Source: Trichoplax adhaerens | Lineage: Eukaryota > Placozoa > Uniplacotomia > Trichoplacea > Trichoplacidae | DNA: 64,000 nt | Direction: 5' to 3' | Assembly (NCBI RefSeq): GCF_000150275.1 | Contig: NW_002060946.1 | Span: forward strand, 3,633,035-3,697,034 | Part shown: in pieces, positions 38,458 through 53,200 of the stretch | How positions within the stretch are numbered: the stretch's first letter is position 1 | Layout of the letters: each line of letters begins with the position of its first letter | Notes under the pieces: model-generated | Database searches by the model: none | What the model saw: only the letters and a program-made list of their open reading frames with translations | What the model was told of the DNA's origin: nothing | Translations under genes and position numbers: made by a program

Positions 38458-41400
38458 CTTTACTAGCGTCTAGAGAACGAAAGTAACCGAGATGAATACA
38501 TTCTACGGCAATCGCAAAATTCTACTCATGATACACATACGATACTTGGTGTATTACATCTTTCATTTCCATCCACCATAGGATCAATTTCTTGGGTCAA
38601 GTCATCAGATTTAGAAAATTGACATTGGTCAATAATCATGATACGAGCACAGTCTATTTCTATTGATATCCAATGATCATGATACCGAATACTTAAGCCT
38701 TCACGATCAAGCTACACTAATGATGACGATCACTGATGACATAGCGAATGGCTATAGACCCTCTTCTCCAGCCCATTCGCTTCCCTTGACTGTGTAATGT
38801 TCGTTTTCACTAATAAAAGAATGCTATGAAACGCCAATAATTCTATCGATCGTCTATTCGTACATTATGACATCTTGAACTCAACTCGAATGACTTACGC
38901 TCGCAACTGATCATGACACAGTATAAATCGAGTAGTCAAGGATGTATCAATATTGAAGAATCGTTACGGATGTAGATATCCTTTTCTCTTCCCTAGACTA
39001 CAGACTTCCATATAAATTTCTACCAGACCTCATAAACGCATTTATCAATTTATGTAGGCGTTCTATCAATGAGGTCACAAGATTACTGACAACTTACTGC
39101 CAATACATATTTTCAAAGGCCTGCTGCTGATACTGCAAAATTTCTATCACATGACACAAATCGTAAGGAAAGGTATAAAAATTTCGGTTACATAGCAGAA
39201 ATCATAAGGAAAAATTCAAATTTTCTTGACATTATCTACATCGTCCAAAACGTACGCTAAATAAATTCTTTAATCCGCATCGAATTACATCACATCTGTC
39301 ACCAATTATAATTATATATATAATTATTATTAAAATACTATTAAAGGTCAATCCATTAAACATTTATTATTACTAGTCATCTGATTATAACAATCATCAT
39401 CGATTGACTTGATAGTAAATAAATAAAAGGTGTTGTCGTAGTTGCAAGAGAAGTTCAGCTGAGGAGATTATACTATATTACGTCGAAGCTAAAGCATGCC
39501 ATGTACGAATGCAAAATAGCATAATCCAATTCTAAGAAGTAAAAGTTGATATCTGCACAGCAAAAGCAATATAACTAACGAAGGCAGCCAACATTCTGAT
39601 TGCAATCATAGTATAGTATATCTATGATAAACTAGCTATGATCGTGTAGAATTTATAGTACTTCAGCAGTAGGAAAATTATCATCAATATGATTTGCAAA
39701 TATCCTTTTCACAGTAAAGTCAACGAATATTCTTACTACGATGATCACTACAGTATACTGTAGTAAAAGTACCTACTGCAAAACTAGCTACGATTCCACA
39801 GTATATAATTAATGCATATACACGATTATAGTATTTTAGTAGAAGGAAAGTTATCGATTAATAATGATGGTTTCCAAATATCCTTTTCAAAGAAATAATG
39901 ATAATAATATTAAATATATAGGCGTAGATAGATATCTAGCTTAATCGTATTTCAACCTCCAAACAACGCGGTCAATTCTCAATATAGACTGATTTTACTA
40001 TGCTTAAATTATTATGATTTAACGCAATCAAAATTTACTCAATTAAATTATCAATTTTTATTTAACAAATGTGGTATTTATTTAATCAAAAATGAAATAT
40101 CTTCAAAACTTGCTGTGATATCGCGTGAAATAGAATCGACAATTGAATTTGGTACGATTTGGTAAGATTGATTTAACAAAGCATCGCGTAGGCTCTAGTA
40201 ATTAAAAGAAAATCCTGCTGTTGTGTTAATATTTGCTCATATTTATAGACACGCTAACTAATTCTAGATATCTACATACTGTATTACATATTGTCCTTAG
40301 AGAATCATATGGCTGATTAGAGGCTTGGATAGCTTCCCAATTGTATGATCGAATGATAGAATCGAAAATTCTGCATTTGTAAGATTCGTAGTGAAAGTTT
40401 TACGATAGTAAGAATAAAGATTGTTAGACAGACTGTTCTTAAATTTTATTTTATTTTCACTCTTAATTCTTGCTCAATACACTGTAACACGATTAAATCA
40501 GGAGCCTTCATATCAAATTGACAATGTCGAATCGATGTGAAAATAATCTCCAATTGAATCAATATCAAATGATAATTTTCATCGTCAAGCTGAGCTAGCG
40601 CTGAAGAATTCTATAAGTTATGATATGGTTGGCATTTATCTTGCGTGGTATCAGTAGATAAAGGAAAAAAACATATTTTGATAATAATTTGATCATATTT
40701 GCAAAGAAAGGAATTAATGCTATCCACATGAGCTTAAAAGATGGTATATTTTATTTATTTCACATGGTTTACTTTACACTAATTTGGCGCTGTATCAAAA
40801 AAAAACTTAATAGAATTTTGAATTACCAGGTTTAATGAATACGTATATTCGCTTAAAATCGCCAGTAATAAAACTTTAAATCTCATTCATAAAAATCTCG
40901 CGACTAGAAAGTTGATATTGAGGGTTTTAATGGAAGATTAAAGAGATTAAAATTTCATCTAAATTATAAACAACTATAAAATACGAATGTTGTACTCATG
41001 ATGATAACAATAGCTACTGGCAGATTTTAATACTAAATCTATTCATAGAGTGAAACATATTGAGCCAATACCGTAGCGAAAACAGATGAGCTATTTACAT
41101 ATAAACATAGCTTTTAATGATTAAAGTTGACATAAATCAAACCAGACTAAATATCGATGAATAAATGAAATAACTAACTGTAATCCATAATTTTATCTAC
41201 TTATTAGTTACTATTTCATGTAGCTAATAAAATAAAAGACCGTGATATTATTATTAACTACATACTGTAGTATAGGTTATTACAACGGAAAAGGAGAAGT
41301 TTTAAAAATTCTTATAGATAAGCTGCATAACTGTTGATAGTTAAACTAATTACCATACTGAGTTCAACTTGACAATAAATAAGAATTAATCTACCTACAA

Positions 41401-42365
41401 ATGGCACTACGATACAAAACAAGATTTAAAGCCTTGTTGATTATTTATAGGCTGACCCAAATACATACGAGAATAGCGTAGATGATTACTGGAGTAAAGA
41501 ATAATATTAATCAATTTGCTATAGACTAACGAGCATGTGACGTTTTACTATATGAATGTTTATACAAGTAACATACTGTAGTATAACCACTGTACACAAT
41601 AAAATAACCACTTGAATAGAAGATCGTACAATATTTATATTCGAAAATGCATTAATTTTAAATGGACATATTCCGTTTATTTTTTAATTTTTATTTGGCC
41701 CCTTCACGAGCTCATTCATTTCAATATTATTTCTATACAACCTTTCGGAGAAACTGTTAAGTAATTTACCCATCATGAGTAATTTTAAGTACTATCTTAT
41801 GAACAATACCTTATTCGATATCTTCAATTAATATATTACTAAAATTATGGAAAAGATCAATTGCGCTAGAAAATTTTTTAAATTGTATATAATTCTTCCT
41901 ACTATTTAAACCAGCTAAAATTATCACTTAATGGGCATGTAATGCTATTTAATCAATAACACGCTAGTGAATACTCATATGCTTTACCTATCTGAAATTG
42001 TGCATAGGTGATATATTGTCCAAATGTTTATAGCGTAAAAGTCCTGATTATCTCCGTAAGTACTCTTCTTGGCCCAATATCTCCAATCAGAATGCAACAG
42101 AAATTAATCTTAGAGATCATTATACCATGGCATGCGGCATTTTTAATGTCATTAATAAAATATTTTATAAAATTTCTTACAAGTATTGGAGTTGACTCAA
42201 ATAGGTTCCAAATTCGAATTCGTTCCTCTAGTTAACGACAAAATCTATTCAATATAGTATGTGCTATCATTAAATTATAAATAAAATAATTGTCTATATT
42301 CTTCTATACGGGTATTTAAATTAAAACTGACAGCATGAGCATTTATTCCTAATACATTTTTGTCA

Positions 42366-42446
42366 TCACGTCTTTGACCATACGATAGGCGGGCCTTGGC
42401 CAGCTCCACCCCAAAAAGTAATGGCATGTGGAGAGAAAAATGCCAT
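42366..42446 (-). other. Isolated coding-like stretch, unassigned
   Basis: In very AT-rich surroundings, about 80 bp is markedly GC-richer. Read on the minus strand from an ATG at 42446 it gives 26 codons including HAITFWGGAGQGPPIVW, then TGA. A GTGATG donor overlaps the end. It could be one exon of an unrecognised gene or a fragment of a decayed insertion. No neighbours to splice to were found. Confidence 0.25.
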
Positions 42447-43671
42447 GTTTATTTATTCGTTATCGTATTGACGTCGATGGAATTATGTTGACATAAATTC
42501 TACCCTCTGACTTTTTATCTCTTAGAATTATAATTGAATCATAAAGAAATGATAGAAATTAACCTAATCTAAAAAGTTTAAATTCGATTCTAACTGATTA
42601 ATTACGCAAGCATTATGGGCACGATTTATTGTATCCCTAAAACTTTTTCAACCTCTTATTAGTGTGTTTGCATCATAATCTTGCGATTCATAAATTTATC
42701 TTCTATTTGTAAATACAGTAGAATAAAAAATGAATCAAAGCGAATCTTTATGGATAGTTTAAGTTGAATAATTCGATCGGAATTAACAATGATGTGGTTC
42801 GTTATAACATTCCATCAATTGATTGCCGAGTAAAATTTCGAAAAACCATCGGATACTTCGAGATCGGCATGTTTCAAACATCTATAATTTTGTTTGTTAC
42901 TACATTATTGATATTGCAGATAAAAATTTTAGCGTTATACATGCTTTGATGCTTTAATAAACTAACAAACTTGATCAATTTCCTAAAATTTAATTCGATA
43001 TGAACCACTGCACCTGTTGTAAAACCGGGAATTAAATATCCTGCTGGCATAAATAGATATACAATGAAATTTTATACAGAAAAGAAATTTATTTAAGTCT
43101 TATTGTGCTCTGCTATCTTTAGCTGTAATAGTACAATATCGTTCGTAAAAATTGGCAATATTTTTAAAATGCTAATAAACGAATATATATTTGACCTTCA
43201 ATTATTATAATCATTTTTTGTTTTGGTAATTATTAAATTCTATTTATTATCGATAGGTAATTCAATCAATAAATATCAATCCAAAAACTCAAAAATAATA
43301 TTGATACACCAAAATAGCCATATCAGATTAATTCGGTAGAATGTGTCGGTCTGGAATATAGTATAAAATACTATAAGATCTTCACGAAAATTAGGAAAGT
43401 ATTCAAAAGCTTAAGCAATTATTGAGTCTAAAAATTGCAGACTCTAACAATTTGAAAAATATCGGACTAAACGTCAAATGCATCGAAATGTATATTTGTA
43501 ATCCATTATTATAGTATATTCAACTATTATCGTTAAGGAATCAGTGAATAGTAAAATTATATACCGGTACTATTTGATTAGACTAACAAAATAGAATTGT
43601 CAAATTCATCTCAAAATAGATAGTGGCTAATCCTAGATTTATCTCAAGGTAAACATCTATTTCTAATAATA

Positions 43672-44110
43672 TTTATCTATTGTACACCCATAGACCTACA
43701 AATTAATAAGCAAAACCTTAAGAAAAAAATGTCAATCGGTTAATGCGAATAAACATCTTCTTCATAATATACTGACTGCTAGCAATAATTATAATTTAAG
43801 CACACACAAACACTATCTGCCTACTAACTTTTCTATTTGTTTCAATAAAATATTATCTGAAGCTTAGATAATGTATTATATAGCCACTCCCTTAATACTT
43901 ATCTATTGTATGAATAGGATCTATAAATTAATAAGTAAAAATCTAAGAAGAAAATGTAGATCAGTCAATGCAATGTTACAAGTCTTGTCAATGACCCTGG
44001 CAATAATATTTTGAATCATACATAAACACCATCCACCTCCTAGGTATTTCTATTTTCTTCCATCGAAAATATTGTCAAGAACACTGTGATATACTCTAAA
44101 AATATAAATA
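43672..44110. repeat. Two-copy tandem duplication, 227-bp period
   Basis: TTATCTATTGTA begins at 43672 and again at 43899. Both copies continue with AAATTAATAAG..AAAA, an AAGAA(A)AAAATGT..ATC block, a GCAATAAT block and an AACACTATCTGCCTACTA-like block. Divergence is substantial. Confidence 0.65.
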
Positions 44111-44639
44111 ACAAATTAGTGTCAAGAAAACTTATCAGCCTATAACTAAACCTAGACATTGCATGCCTAGATAGGAATTACAAAACTGTATTGATGCACA
44201 TAGAAACGGACACGAATCTATTATATCATTATACAGCGCGAACATCTTTACCACTATGCCAAAATTGTTTATACAACAAGATAAATTTATCAAAAATGAT
44301 AAAAATTGTAGTAGACGAATATATTTATGTATTTACAATGCTCATATTGTTGTTTTCTAAAGGCCATAAAGATGTTGTAATACTCAAGTCGGTTATTTTT
44401 ATGTAAAATTTTCATTGCACACAAACCGGAAGAACCACAGTTTTAAGTCAATATTAAAATAAAACCATCAGATACTTTTCTGATTAGTGTACTTAAACGA
44501 AATGCTTAAAAATAATCTCTGGAAAATTAGAAGGGGTTAACATAGTCAAATATTCAATGTTATGCTTTTTACTGCTCTAACACATTGCCTGATTAGGTGA
44601 TAAAAAATTCCACTAACTTTTTCACTTCAAAATTAAGAT

Positions 44640-46270
44640 AGGAGGTTATATTGTCAGGAATCAATCATGGAGCATTACATGAATGTAAATCGAATTTAAC
44701 TGGTAGTATCAGATCGAACTTGGCCGAATTTCTTGGACTTTTTACTGTAAGAGAAGCATAGACTGGTGCAGTAATATTTAATTGTAATAATTAGATCAAA
44801 CTAGAACGAATTTATCAGATTGACCATAAATTTATAAATGTCTTACGGTATGGCATTAATGGGTATACATAGCTTGCTCGTTTGATTTTATTACATCATA
44901 TTCAAATGAGTTACATTGTGTAGCTGATTTTCAGCATACTGGTAGATGCATATTATATAGAGCCAAGATTATCAGATCGAATTTTAATGGATACGGTTAA
45001 ATTTTGGATTCCGAAGCTTCCTTAAGGTGATATACTGTAACAATGAACAGTACTGCATCAAGCTAGTAGTACAAGGTTAAGATTTAATAATAGATATCGT
45101 TAAATCTTTGGATACTGAAGAATCCTTAAGGTAATATAATAATAATTACTGGATCAGGTTAGCATTATCTGGTCAAAGCTTAAAAGATTCACTTAGATTT
45201 CTCATGTTAAATCTATTTTAGGGTAGTATAATAATGCGTACCGTATTGAGCCGACATTAATAAATCAAATTTAAATATAATTCATAATATTTTTCATTTC
45301 AAAAGTCATATTAGTTTAACACACTAATATAAATATGTACGGTACTATATCGGGGTAATAGTATTAGACGATATTTTAATGAGTTCAGTTAAAATTTATT
45401 ACTTCAATTTTTATTAGAATATATAGATTATGGAATTTAATCGTCTCCATTAAGTAGCTTGAATGAGTTGATTTATGAATTTTTACTTCACATTTTCTTT
45501 AGGATATTGTATAACTGTAGACGGATTTAGCTGTAAGGTTATTAGGTTAAACTTGAACAAATTGCATCTATTTCATTCTAAATTTTATCACGGAAAACAT
45601 TATCGGTATCCTATAAAAAAAACTAAATCATCTTATACTAGATCTACCTTCAAAGTACTCTATTGCATCTCAATTGTAAAAATATCCTTTAATATTGTAT
45701 TAATAGATATGATATTTTAACTGACATTATCGAGTATGACTATAGAATCTAATTTTCGCCATTAAATCGAAATCTGAACAAGTTGGCTTTCATATTACAG
45801 TATCTTTAGGGATTGAATTGCAATAGACTGCATTTTATAGTGAGATTATTAGTTCAAGTTTAGATTAATTCCCTAGAACTTTTCTTTTCAAAGTTGCTAC
45901 TGAGTTTCGTATCGATACTACAGCATCTACAGGATCAACTTGCATTGCATCCAACTGTAACTATTGATCTTGTACAAAATTCCTTTACTTTTTACATTTT
46001 AAAGTTATCTATATAATGTAAGGCATCAGTGCTGTATAAGATATTAACTCGATCAAGTTATATAAGATCCGACTTTAACGAGCTCAGTTTAACTTTTATT
46101 ACCAAAATTATCTTTAAATATTATAATTGTGGACATAATACTGAAGTGATGTTTGTAAGAGTAGCAGGATTCTGCAATTTAGCCACCTTTAGTCGCCTTA
46201 ATCAGATCAATGTTGAGCAATTTTCTTTGAAGTTTTTATTTCAAATTATAATAAATTAACTATAACGTAC
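44640..46270. repeat. Diverged tandem repeat island, period about 92-105 bp
   Basis: Repeated phrases resemble GGATCAAGTTAGTATTATCAGATCGAATTTTAATGG ... GGTTAAATTTTTGGAT ... TTAAGGTAATATA. Anchors occur near 45055, 45151, 45243 and 45344, with weaker copies on both sides. Open frames 45475-45720 and 46029-46259 (+) read this repeat and are not accepted as genes. Confidence 0.65.
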
Positions 46271-49200
46271 GCATGTACATTATTTCGTTGATACCATCCG
46301 ATTAAAGTTTGACCTATTCAATTAAATCTATTTTTTTATGTAAATGTCGCCCTAGTCCTTTATCTCAATTTAGTCCTCTGTCATCAAAATCAACATGATC
46401 TAAACTCAATAATACTCCAATTGATTATGCCAGTGTTGTAATTAATTAAAATCAAATTACTATGGACTTATTTTTAGTTTATTTTGTGGCCATATCAATG
46501 ACAAATTTTAATTATTGGAAAAGCATAAGGATAAATTCTCCAGATGGCACAAACTTTTGATGTTGTCAGCAAGGACTGATTTTTATTTCCAAATATAGAT
46601 TTTATTTTATATCCAATTTTTCTGCATATACGTCTTTATGTACCATAATCCCAGAGTTACGAAACAATAACTAACTCGCAATTAAATAAAGTTTTGAGCC
46701 AAATCACTCTCATGATTTGCTAATCATATATTAATAATTAGCGTCTAAAAGTATAAAGGTCGCTTTCAATTTTTACTTCAGTTCATATATTTATATCAAT
46801 AGTATTAATATCATTATAACATTGGGCACCGTGTCGCTTTTATAAGATTAATGAATATTTTCATAGATCTTAGGTTTTTTATTAAATTATTAAAAGTGAA
46901 TGAATGGTGTTTATGATGAATAACTACGATACTTATAAGGATGCCTGAGGTTAATGAATGATAATGCAATAATTGGTACACGTAGGAAAGTTTTTCCATT
47001 AAAGTATTTCTAAGAACAGGAAGTTTCAGAAGATGATTTAAGTCCAAATTTTATCATTAATCGAAAATTTCAGATCGACTGTGAAAAATATTAATAAAAC
47101 TGTCAATTAAATTTTAATTAGTAAATTGAGTCGCATTCTAAGTTATTATAGTAGAGTACCTGTCTAGGCAAATTATACTTGTTCCAATATCGATCAAATT
47201 ATTTCTAATTTGTTGACAGATTAATGACCATAATTATTTAGGGTTAGTATGTTGACTAGACTTAGCTTTCCAGGGTAATCTTTCATTTAATAAACTAGAT
47301 TTTTAGTCATGATTGTGTATCACTGCTGTATTACAATCCTACTTCCAATAAAATTATTTCAAATTTACTAATCTCTCAAGTACTATTCGTTGTATCATGG
47401 ATTCTTTTGTGCAAGCATCAACATAAGTTATGTGCCTTAGAATCTCTAAAATCGTTTCTTTACTTTATTCAATTTTGTATTCGAACAGTTTATTACGGTA
47501 TATAACGAATTAATATAGTAGATACGGAATAAATGTACAACATTAAAGGTCTAAATTCTATATAATTCAAAAGCATAAAAGAATTACTTTTAGCTCACTT
47601 TCTCATTCCAGTTATGACGCTAGTCAAATATACGTAAATATCTATTGGATATGGTCAACTTTACTATGAAATCTATAACACAAAAATTTAAAATTACAGC
47701 TGCATACAGATAAAAGATATATCTCAGACAAGTTCTGATACCTGCCTAATATACGTAAACACCAATTGTGCTATTCAGTAAATGTAGTAGACTAGTCAAT
47801 ACTTTAATATTGTAAATATAAAGTATGTTGAAATTTTTAAAATAGTGCTACTCTATATCAATATCGCCTACTACCGATGATATATTTAATTATATTTGTG
47901 ATGTAAGCGTATAAAATACATAAGCATTGATTGGCGCTACTTGTTTTAGTATTGCAATCATATTTTTAAATTTGAAAGTTTCAGTACATATAAATATCAA
48001 TGATATAAGAAGAAGAATACAGTAACAATCTTTGATGAATTTTAATGCGATACTTATTTTTCTTCGCTGACAAGCTAAAGAACAAAAAGAGTACAAACCT
48101 TTTTATAGACATGGAATTGATGGAATCCTCAAGAGTGGATACAGCTCTATCATGACTTGAGCTGAATCGGTTGTATCTCGAAAGCATTTTATAAATTTAT
48201 GAATTTAGTAGAAACTTTCCCAATACTTTATTGAAGGGAGAGCTATAGGTACATCCCTATAACTTGTGCTGAATTGGTTATATCTACAGTATAAGTATAT
48301 ACGAAGATATGAATTTAGGAAATAAATTTGCGGGTATTTTAACTGACTAAGAGCTGCAGGTGTAGCATAACTAGTATACCAATGTAGTTGCATCATTGGT
48401 AAATTTTTCAAAAATAGACATTGAAATTTTATAATTGAATATAAATCACGTTTACGAGCGTTAATTTATTTGACATCTTTCCTTACGATAATTATCCTGT
48501 ATCTACGATAATTAACTCATTCAAAATTTTACGGTGACTTCTTGTATACAGCATATTGTATAATAAGGACTGTAGATTTTCATCATATCAATTAGTGTAT
48601 TTATATTATATCAAGGAAAGAAAAAATTATCGGTAACGAAGAAAAATAGAATTGTTTTGATTTAATACGATATGGTTGTCATTAGCAATTACTTTCTATA
48701 TGGTAATGTTATTGTATTCATCAGATCATTAAATTTGACCTTTCTAGGGATTAAAATGTGGCTATTTCAAAGTTGTTAGATTCAGTATATATATACGAGC
48801 TCATTTTATATAGTACCGTATGGAAGCAATTGATTATCATTAGCTGAATAGTGTTATTACCGCAAGAATGGCGATCATCTAATATAATTAATTATCGTAG
48901 TCTGTAAATACGTAAGTAGAATGGAGTGAAAAGATGAATAAGAAGATCAATTTTGAGGCGCAATCATTGTAAGCTGTCATATTATTTCAATCTTATGATA
49001 TTGGCAATAGAAAACCGTCGTATCCAATGAATTGTTTATTTACCAGCTAAAAGAACAGTAAATTTCCTCTCCAAGACTTCCCCTATTTTTGTGTATTGTA
49101 AAAAGTAAATTGTCGATACTGTTAATAGTGGCGATACAGATGGCATTTATAATCGACTATAGAAATGATTTTTAACGTTTATTTGATAGAAAACAATGAA

Positions 49201-50257
49201 AAAATAATCATTTCTATCGCCCTATCAAGCTATTCTGTCTCTTTGCTGCCAGCAACAATCCGTAAAGGATTAATTATCAACTGTATCTTTTTGAAAAGGA
49301 GGAAAAGCCCTGTAATATCGATATCTTCTGAGGGATAGGGTATGGCACTTTATGGTAGAGGATAAAAATAGACGGTATTCTGCTCTTAGCTATGATGACT
49401 CATTAATCAAGGGCGACCATTTATCATGATCTAAATCAAAAATAGTTCGGTATAGTTAAAATTATTCATTATTTGCTTTTCTTGAAAAAATGAAAATGAA
49501 TAATTATCCTCATCTCTAATCAAGTGAAAACACAAATGTGCATTATTCCTGATAAATAGCTTGTATAATTATATGGAGAAGAATAGCTGCGTTGTCAAGG
49601 ATTAATCTTTAAATTAAATGACGAATAAATCCATACATACCTTATATCTTAGAATCCTATTGTATGCTTGTTATTATAATCTCATTAATAAATTGGAGCT
49701 ATTCTATTGATTTGCTTGTCTAGTCTTTTAATAAAAAGTTTCTTAGTGTTTTATTGTCATAACTTTTTTTGAAGGTGAAAACTGCAATAGTATGAGAGAG
49801 AAAGTGAGAAAAATAACATTTATAAGCCTTTTATTATATCCTGTTTATAATTCTACGTACAGTATCCCTCAATCGGTGTATTCAACGTATAATTTATAAT
49901 CTTTCGCCGCCACTACCACTGGAATATATTCAACATCCTAAAAGATAACCTTTTCGTTATGTAAACAGATGCCAGTCTCTTTCTCGATATAAAAGCCAAG
50001 CTGAATTGTAATATAGAAATATAGGTCAGGAAATTGTCATATTACCTAGAGGGTAAGCTTTGATCTTTTTCAATCAAGCCTGGAAATGTTACTAACACCT
50101 TGAACAACAATTTACCATGGATAAAGATTACGTGTAAAAAAATAAATGCTATCAATTTAGAAGGTATTTGAGCTCTTCCATAATCCTACAAGCTCTTAAA
50201 GAGTCGTATGGAATAATTAATTATTCAATAGATAGTTTTAATAAACGACGATAGAGA
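46271..50257. other. AT-rich intergenic region upstream of the junctophilin gene
   Basis: No supported gene. It contains a two-copy, roughly 108-bp duplication (GCTGAATCGGTTGTATCT at about 48161 and GCTGAATTGGTTATATCT at about 48269) and a 12-bp inverted repeat at 49159-49217. The last few hundred bases before 50258 should include the promoter and 5' UTR; no motif is convincing. Confidence 0.5.
49159..49217. repeat. 12-bp perfect inverted repeat
   Basis: ATAGAAATGATT at 49159-49170 is complementary to AATCATTTCTAT at 49206-49217, separated by 35 nt. Small hairpin of unknown origin. Confidence 0.55.
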
Positions 50258-53200
50258 ATGGCACCGAAAAAAAGGATAAGTGCAATCACTATCGGTAGAT
50301 ATAATTTTAGTGACGGCAGTTATTATTGTGGACAATGGGATGAGCAACGCTTAGCACAAGGATTTGGATGTTGGACTGGATTGGAAATGAAAGGAAAATT
50401 TGAAGGATATTACAAAGATGGTCTCGAAATAACCGGAGCTTACACGTGGCCTAGTGGTGAAATTTATAGCGGTCAGTGGCTTTATGGTCAACGACATGGT
50501 TCTGGCATACAAAAGTATAAAACAAGTATCTATGCTGGCTGTTGGAATCAAGGAAAACGAGATTATCTAGGAGCGATTTGGAATCGATGTGGATCCATTT
50601 ACTTTGGTACATGGCAAGATGGTGAAAAAACAGGATATGGTACTGAAGCTTATTTAGATGGTAAGATGGACAGGCTAAAATAGTTGATGCATTGAAATGG
50701 TTTGTCGTCTTATGAATAAAGATAGACAAAGTAAAAATAATTGATCCGTTGAGATATTTTCCCGTGTTCCGAGAATCTATATTAATTGATCTATTGAGAT
50801 ATTTTCTCGTGTCCTAAGAATATATATTAATTGATCCATGGGATATTTTCTCGTCTTATGGGTAAGATAGACAGGCTAAAATAGTCGATCCATTGGGATA
50901 TTTTTCTCGTATTCTGAGTATCTTATATGATTGCAAACACCATTCTACTGATTATAATTATAGTAAACCAAACTCCCCCTAAAATGATTAATAACAGCAC
51001 AATACTTGAAAGACTATCGTAGCAATAGTATTATGATATTCTATCACTGATTTTTTCATTGTTAATTCAAATCTTTCAGGCTATTATCATGGCCAATTTA
51101 GCCGCGACGAGAGACATGGTTATGGTGTCCGAGTTTCATATCAAGAACAATCAATGGATATATCAGATCGAGCTTATTCGTCTTCATCGACATATCTAAG
51201 AAATTCCAGTCGATTTAAAAAGAAATTAAAGTTACGTAAAGGCATCGCTTTTGATGGTGGTAGCCTATTCTCTGCAACAAGATCCTGCAAGCAACGAAAG
51301 CTGGATGTTAAAACTAGACCTCATCTTTATGATGAAATCTTTGATATTAATTTAAAGGTACAAGATATTGATTTAAGTACTCTATACCATAAAGACAAAG
51401 CGGACTGTAAATTAAATCAACGTAAAAAGACATCGACTACACCTAAGGAAACCAGTTCTAGTTCATCTTATACCAAAACGCCGAAAATGCCTCAAACAGT
51501 TGTCCTTAATAATCATCATTCAAGCATAAGACGGTCGAAAACATTGAAGGGTAAAAACTATTATTGTAGAACGACCCATTTCGAGGTAACACCAAGGATT
51601 CGAAGTAAAAGTGAGAAGGATGTTTGTCGTAACTATAATCAAAGCAAGGAAACTTCTCCAACTGCTCATAATAGTCATACACCACCAACACCTTATCTGG
51701 CAACTTCAAACTTAGAACAACTATTAGTTAAAACGAGGGGAAAAAACAACCAAAATAACACTACGCTGCAATACCACCAACTTAGTACCGATACTGAAAA
51801 TCATAATCAGCAGAATAAAGTAATCGAACAATCAATAATCAAGTATAATTTTTTTAATAAAGACAGTAACTACACTAATTGCCATAGCCATCGTGATGAT
51901 AATTTAAAAGGTGTTAATCAACATGCAACTTTGAAAAATGGCATCAAAGAATTGGATTTAATGCAAAATGATAATAAACAGCTTGAAGAAATAGAGGTAT
52001 CCGGGAACTTACAGGATAACCCATCTCATCATAACCCGATACTACTACAGCAAGAAAAATGCAATCCTAAATATGTACAAGCAGTAGTTATCCAAGAAGA
52101 AGGACAAGCAGGCTCTAATCAGAATTGCCAACTTGATGAAATAATAACCACACTATGCAATCAAAATTCTGCTAATAGTGCCGATAACAGTAGCCATCCT
52201 GAATGCCTTTTAGGCAAAATTAACTCTGATGTGAATGGAAGGAATAGGAAGAATAGGATCAAAAATCATTTGAAGTTAGATTTGATTGATCATAAGTTGT
52301 TTCATAATGGTGAAAAAGATCATCACGACGATCCTAATAACCGAAATTTAGCTTCACACATAAATAATGTTAATAGTAATACAGCTGTAGCAAATAGCAA
52401 TGGTGACAGTAGTAAGCCGAGAAAATTAAGCTTGTATAATTCTGATGGTAGTACGGATGATGTTGACATGGACGATAATGATGATATTGGTGATATCGAT
52501 GATGACGATGATGATTACGATGATATTGATGGTGGTGATTATGGTCATGATATTGGTGTTATTGATGATAGTGACGAAGAGGATGACGAAGAGGATGACG
52601 AAGAAGATGATGAAGAAGATGGTGAAAAGGATAGTCAAGAGGATAGTGAAGAGAATGGCGAAGGCGATAGCGAAGGTGGCATTGAAGACGACATTGAAGA
52701 CAATAACGAAGACGATAATCCTGAAATTTATTCAGATGAGGACGAGGCTCATGACGATTATAATACCTTTAAATATGATCGAAGCCAATGTATAAGCAAA
52801 ATCAATATAAGAAATGGTCTATATAGCTTTCAAAATTCCGTAAAAACTGATAATCACTCTGCTAGGGAAAGGAACAGGAATTCGACATTCCATAACAGCC
52901 ATCACTGCTATCAGAATCATCGCTTCCTAAAAGGCAATGCTACCAAGATGCAACTATCTGAAAATAGTCCTAGTAGTAATCAATGCAAAAAGAGAAGCAA
53001 TAATAAAGAGGACAACGATAGGAAATGCAATGGAGACGATAAGAGCGATTGGGACTTTAATCAATATGATATCGTCGAGGGTATAAAAGACTTACAAATT
53101 TATATTAATAAAAATTATCAGGAAGGCGTTAATCAGTATAGAAAGAAGAAGGAAAACAGTTGTCCATCTAGTGCAATCAAGTCATGCAAAGTATCTTATG

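Larger units (their letters stand above)
38458..44640. other. Long AT-rich interval without a supported gene
   Basis: I scanned for splice-consistent coding exons and found none convincing. Two old duplications are visible: 39.63-39.89 kb (phrase TTTGCAAATATCCTTTTCA, two copies about 170 bp apart) and 43.67-44.10 kb. A short GC-richer stretch at 42.37-42.47 kb is listed separately. Confidence 0.5.

Noticed and set aside
52426-52795. Open frames rich in Met/Thr/Ile or in Ile/Val opposite and beside the acidic tract
   Set aside because: Shadows of the GAT/GAA-rich junctophilin sequence in other frames.
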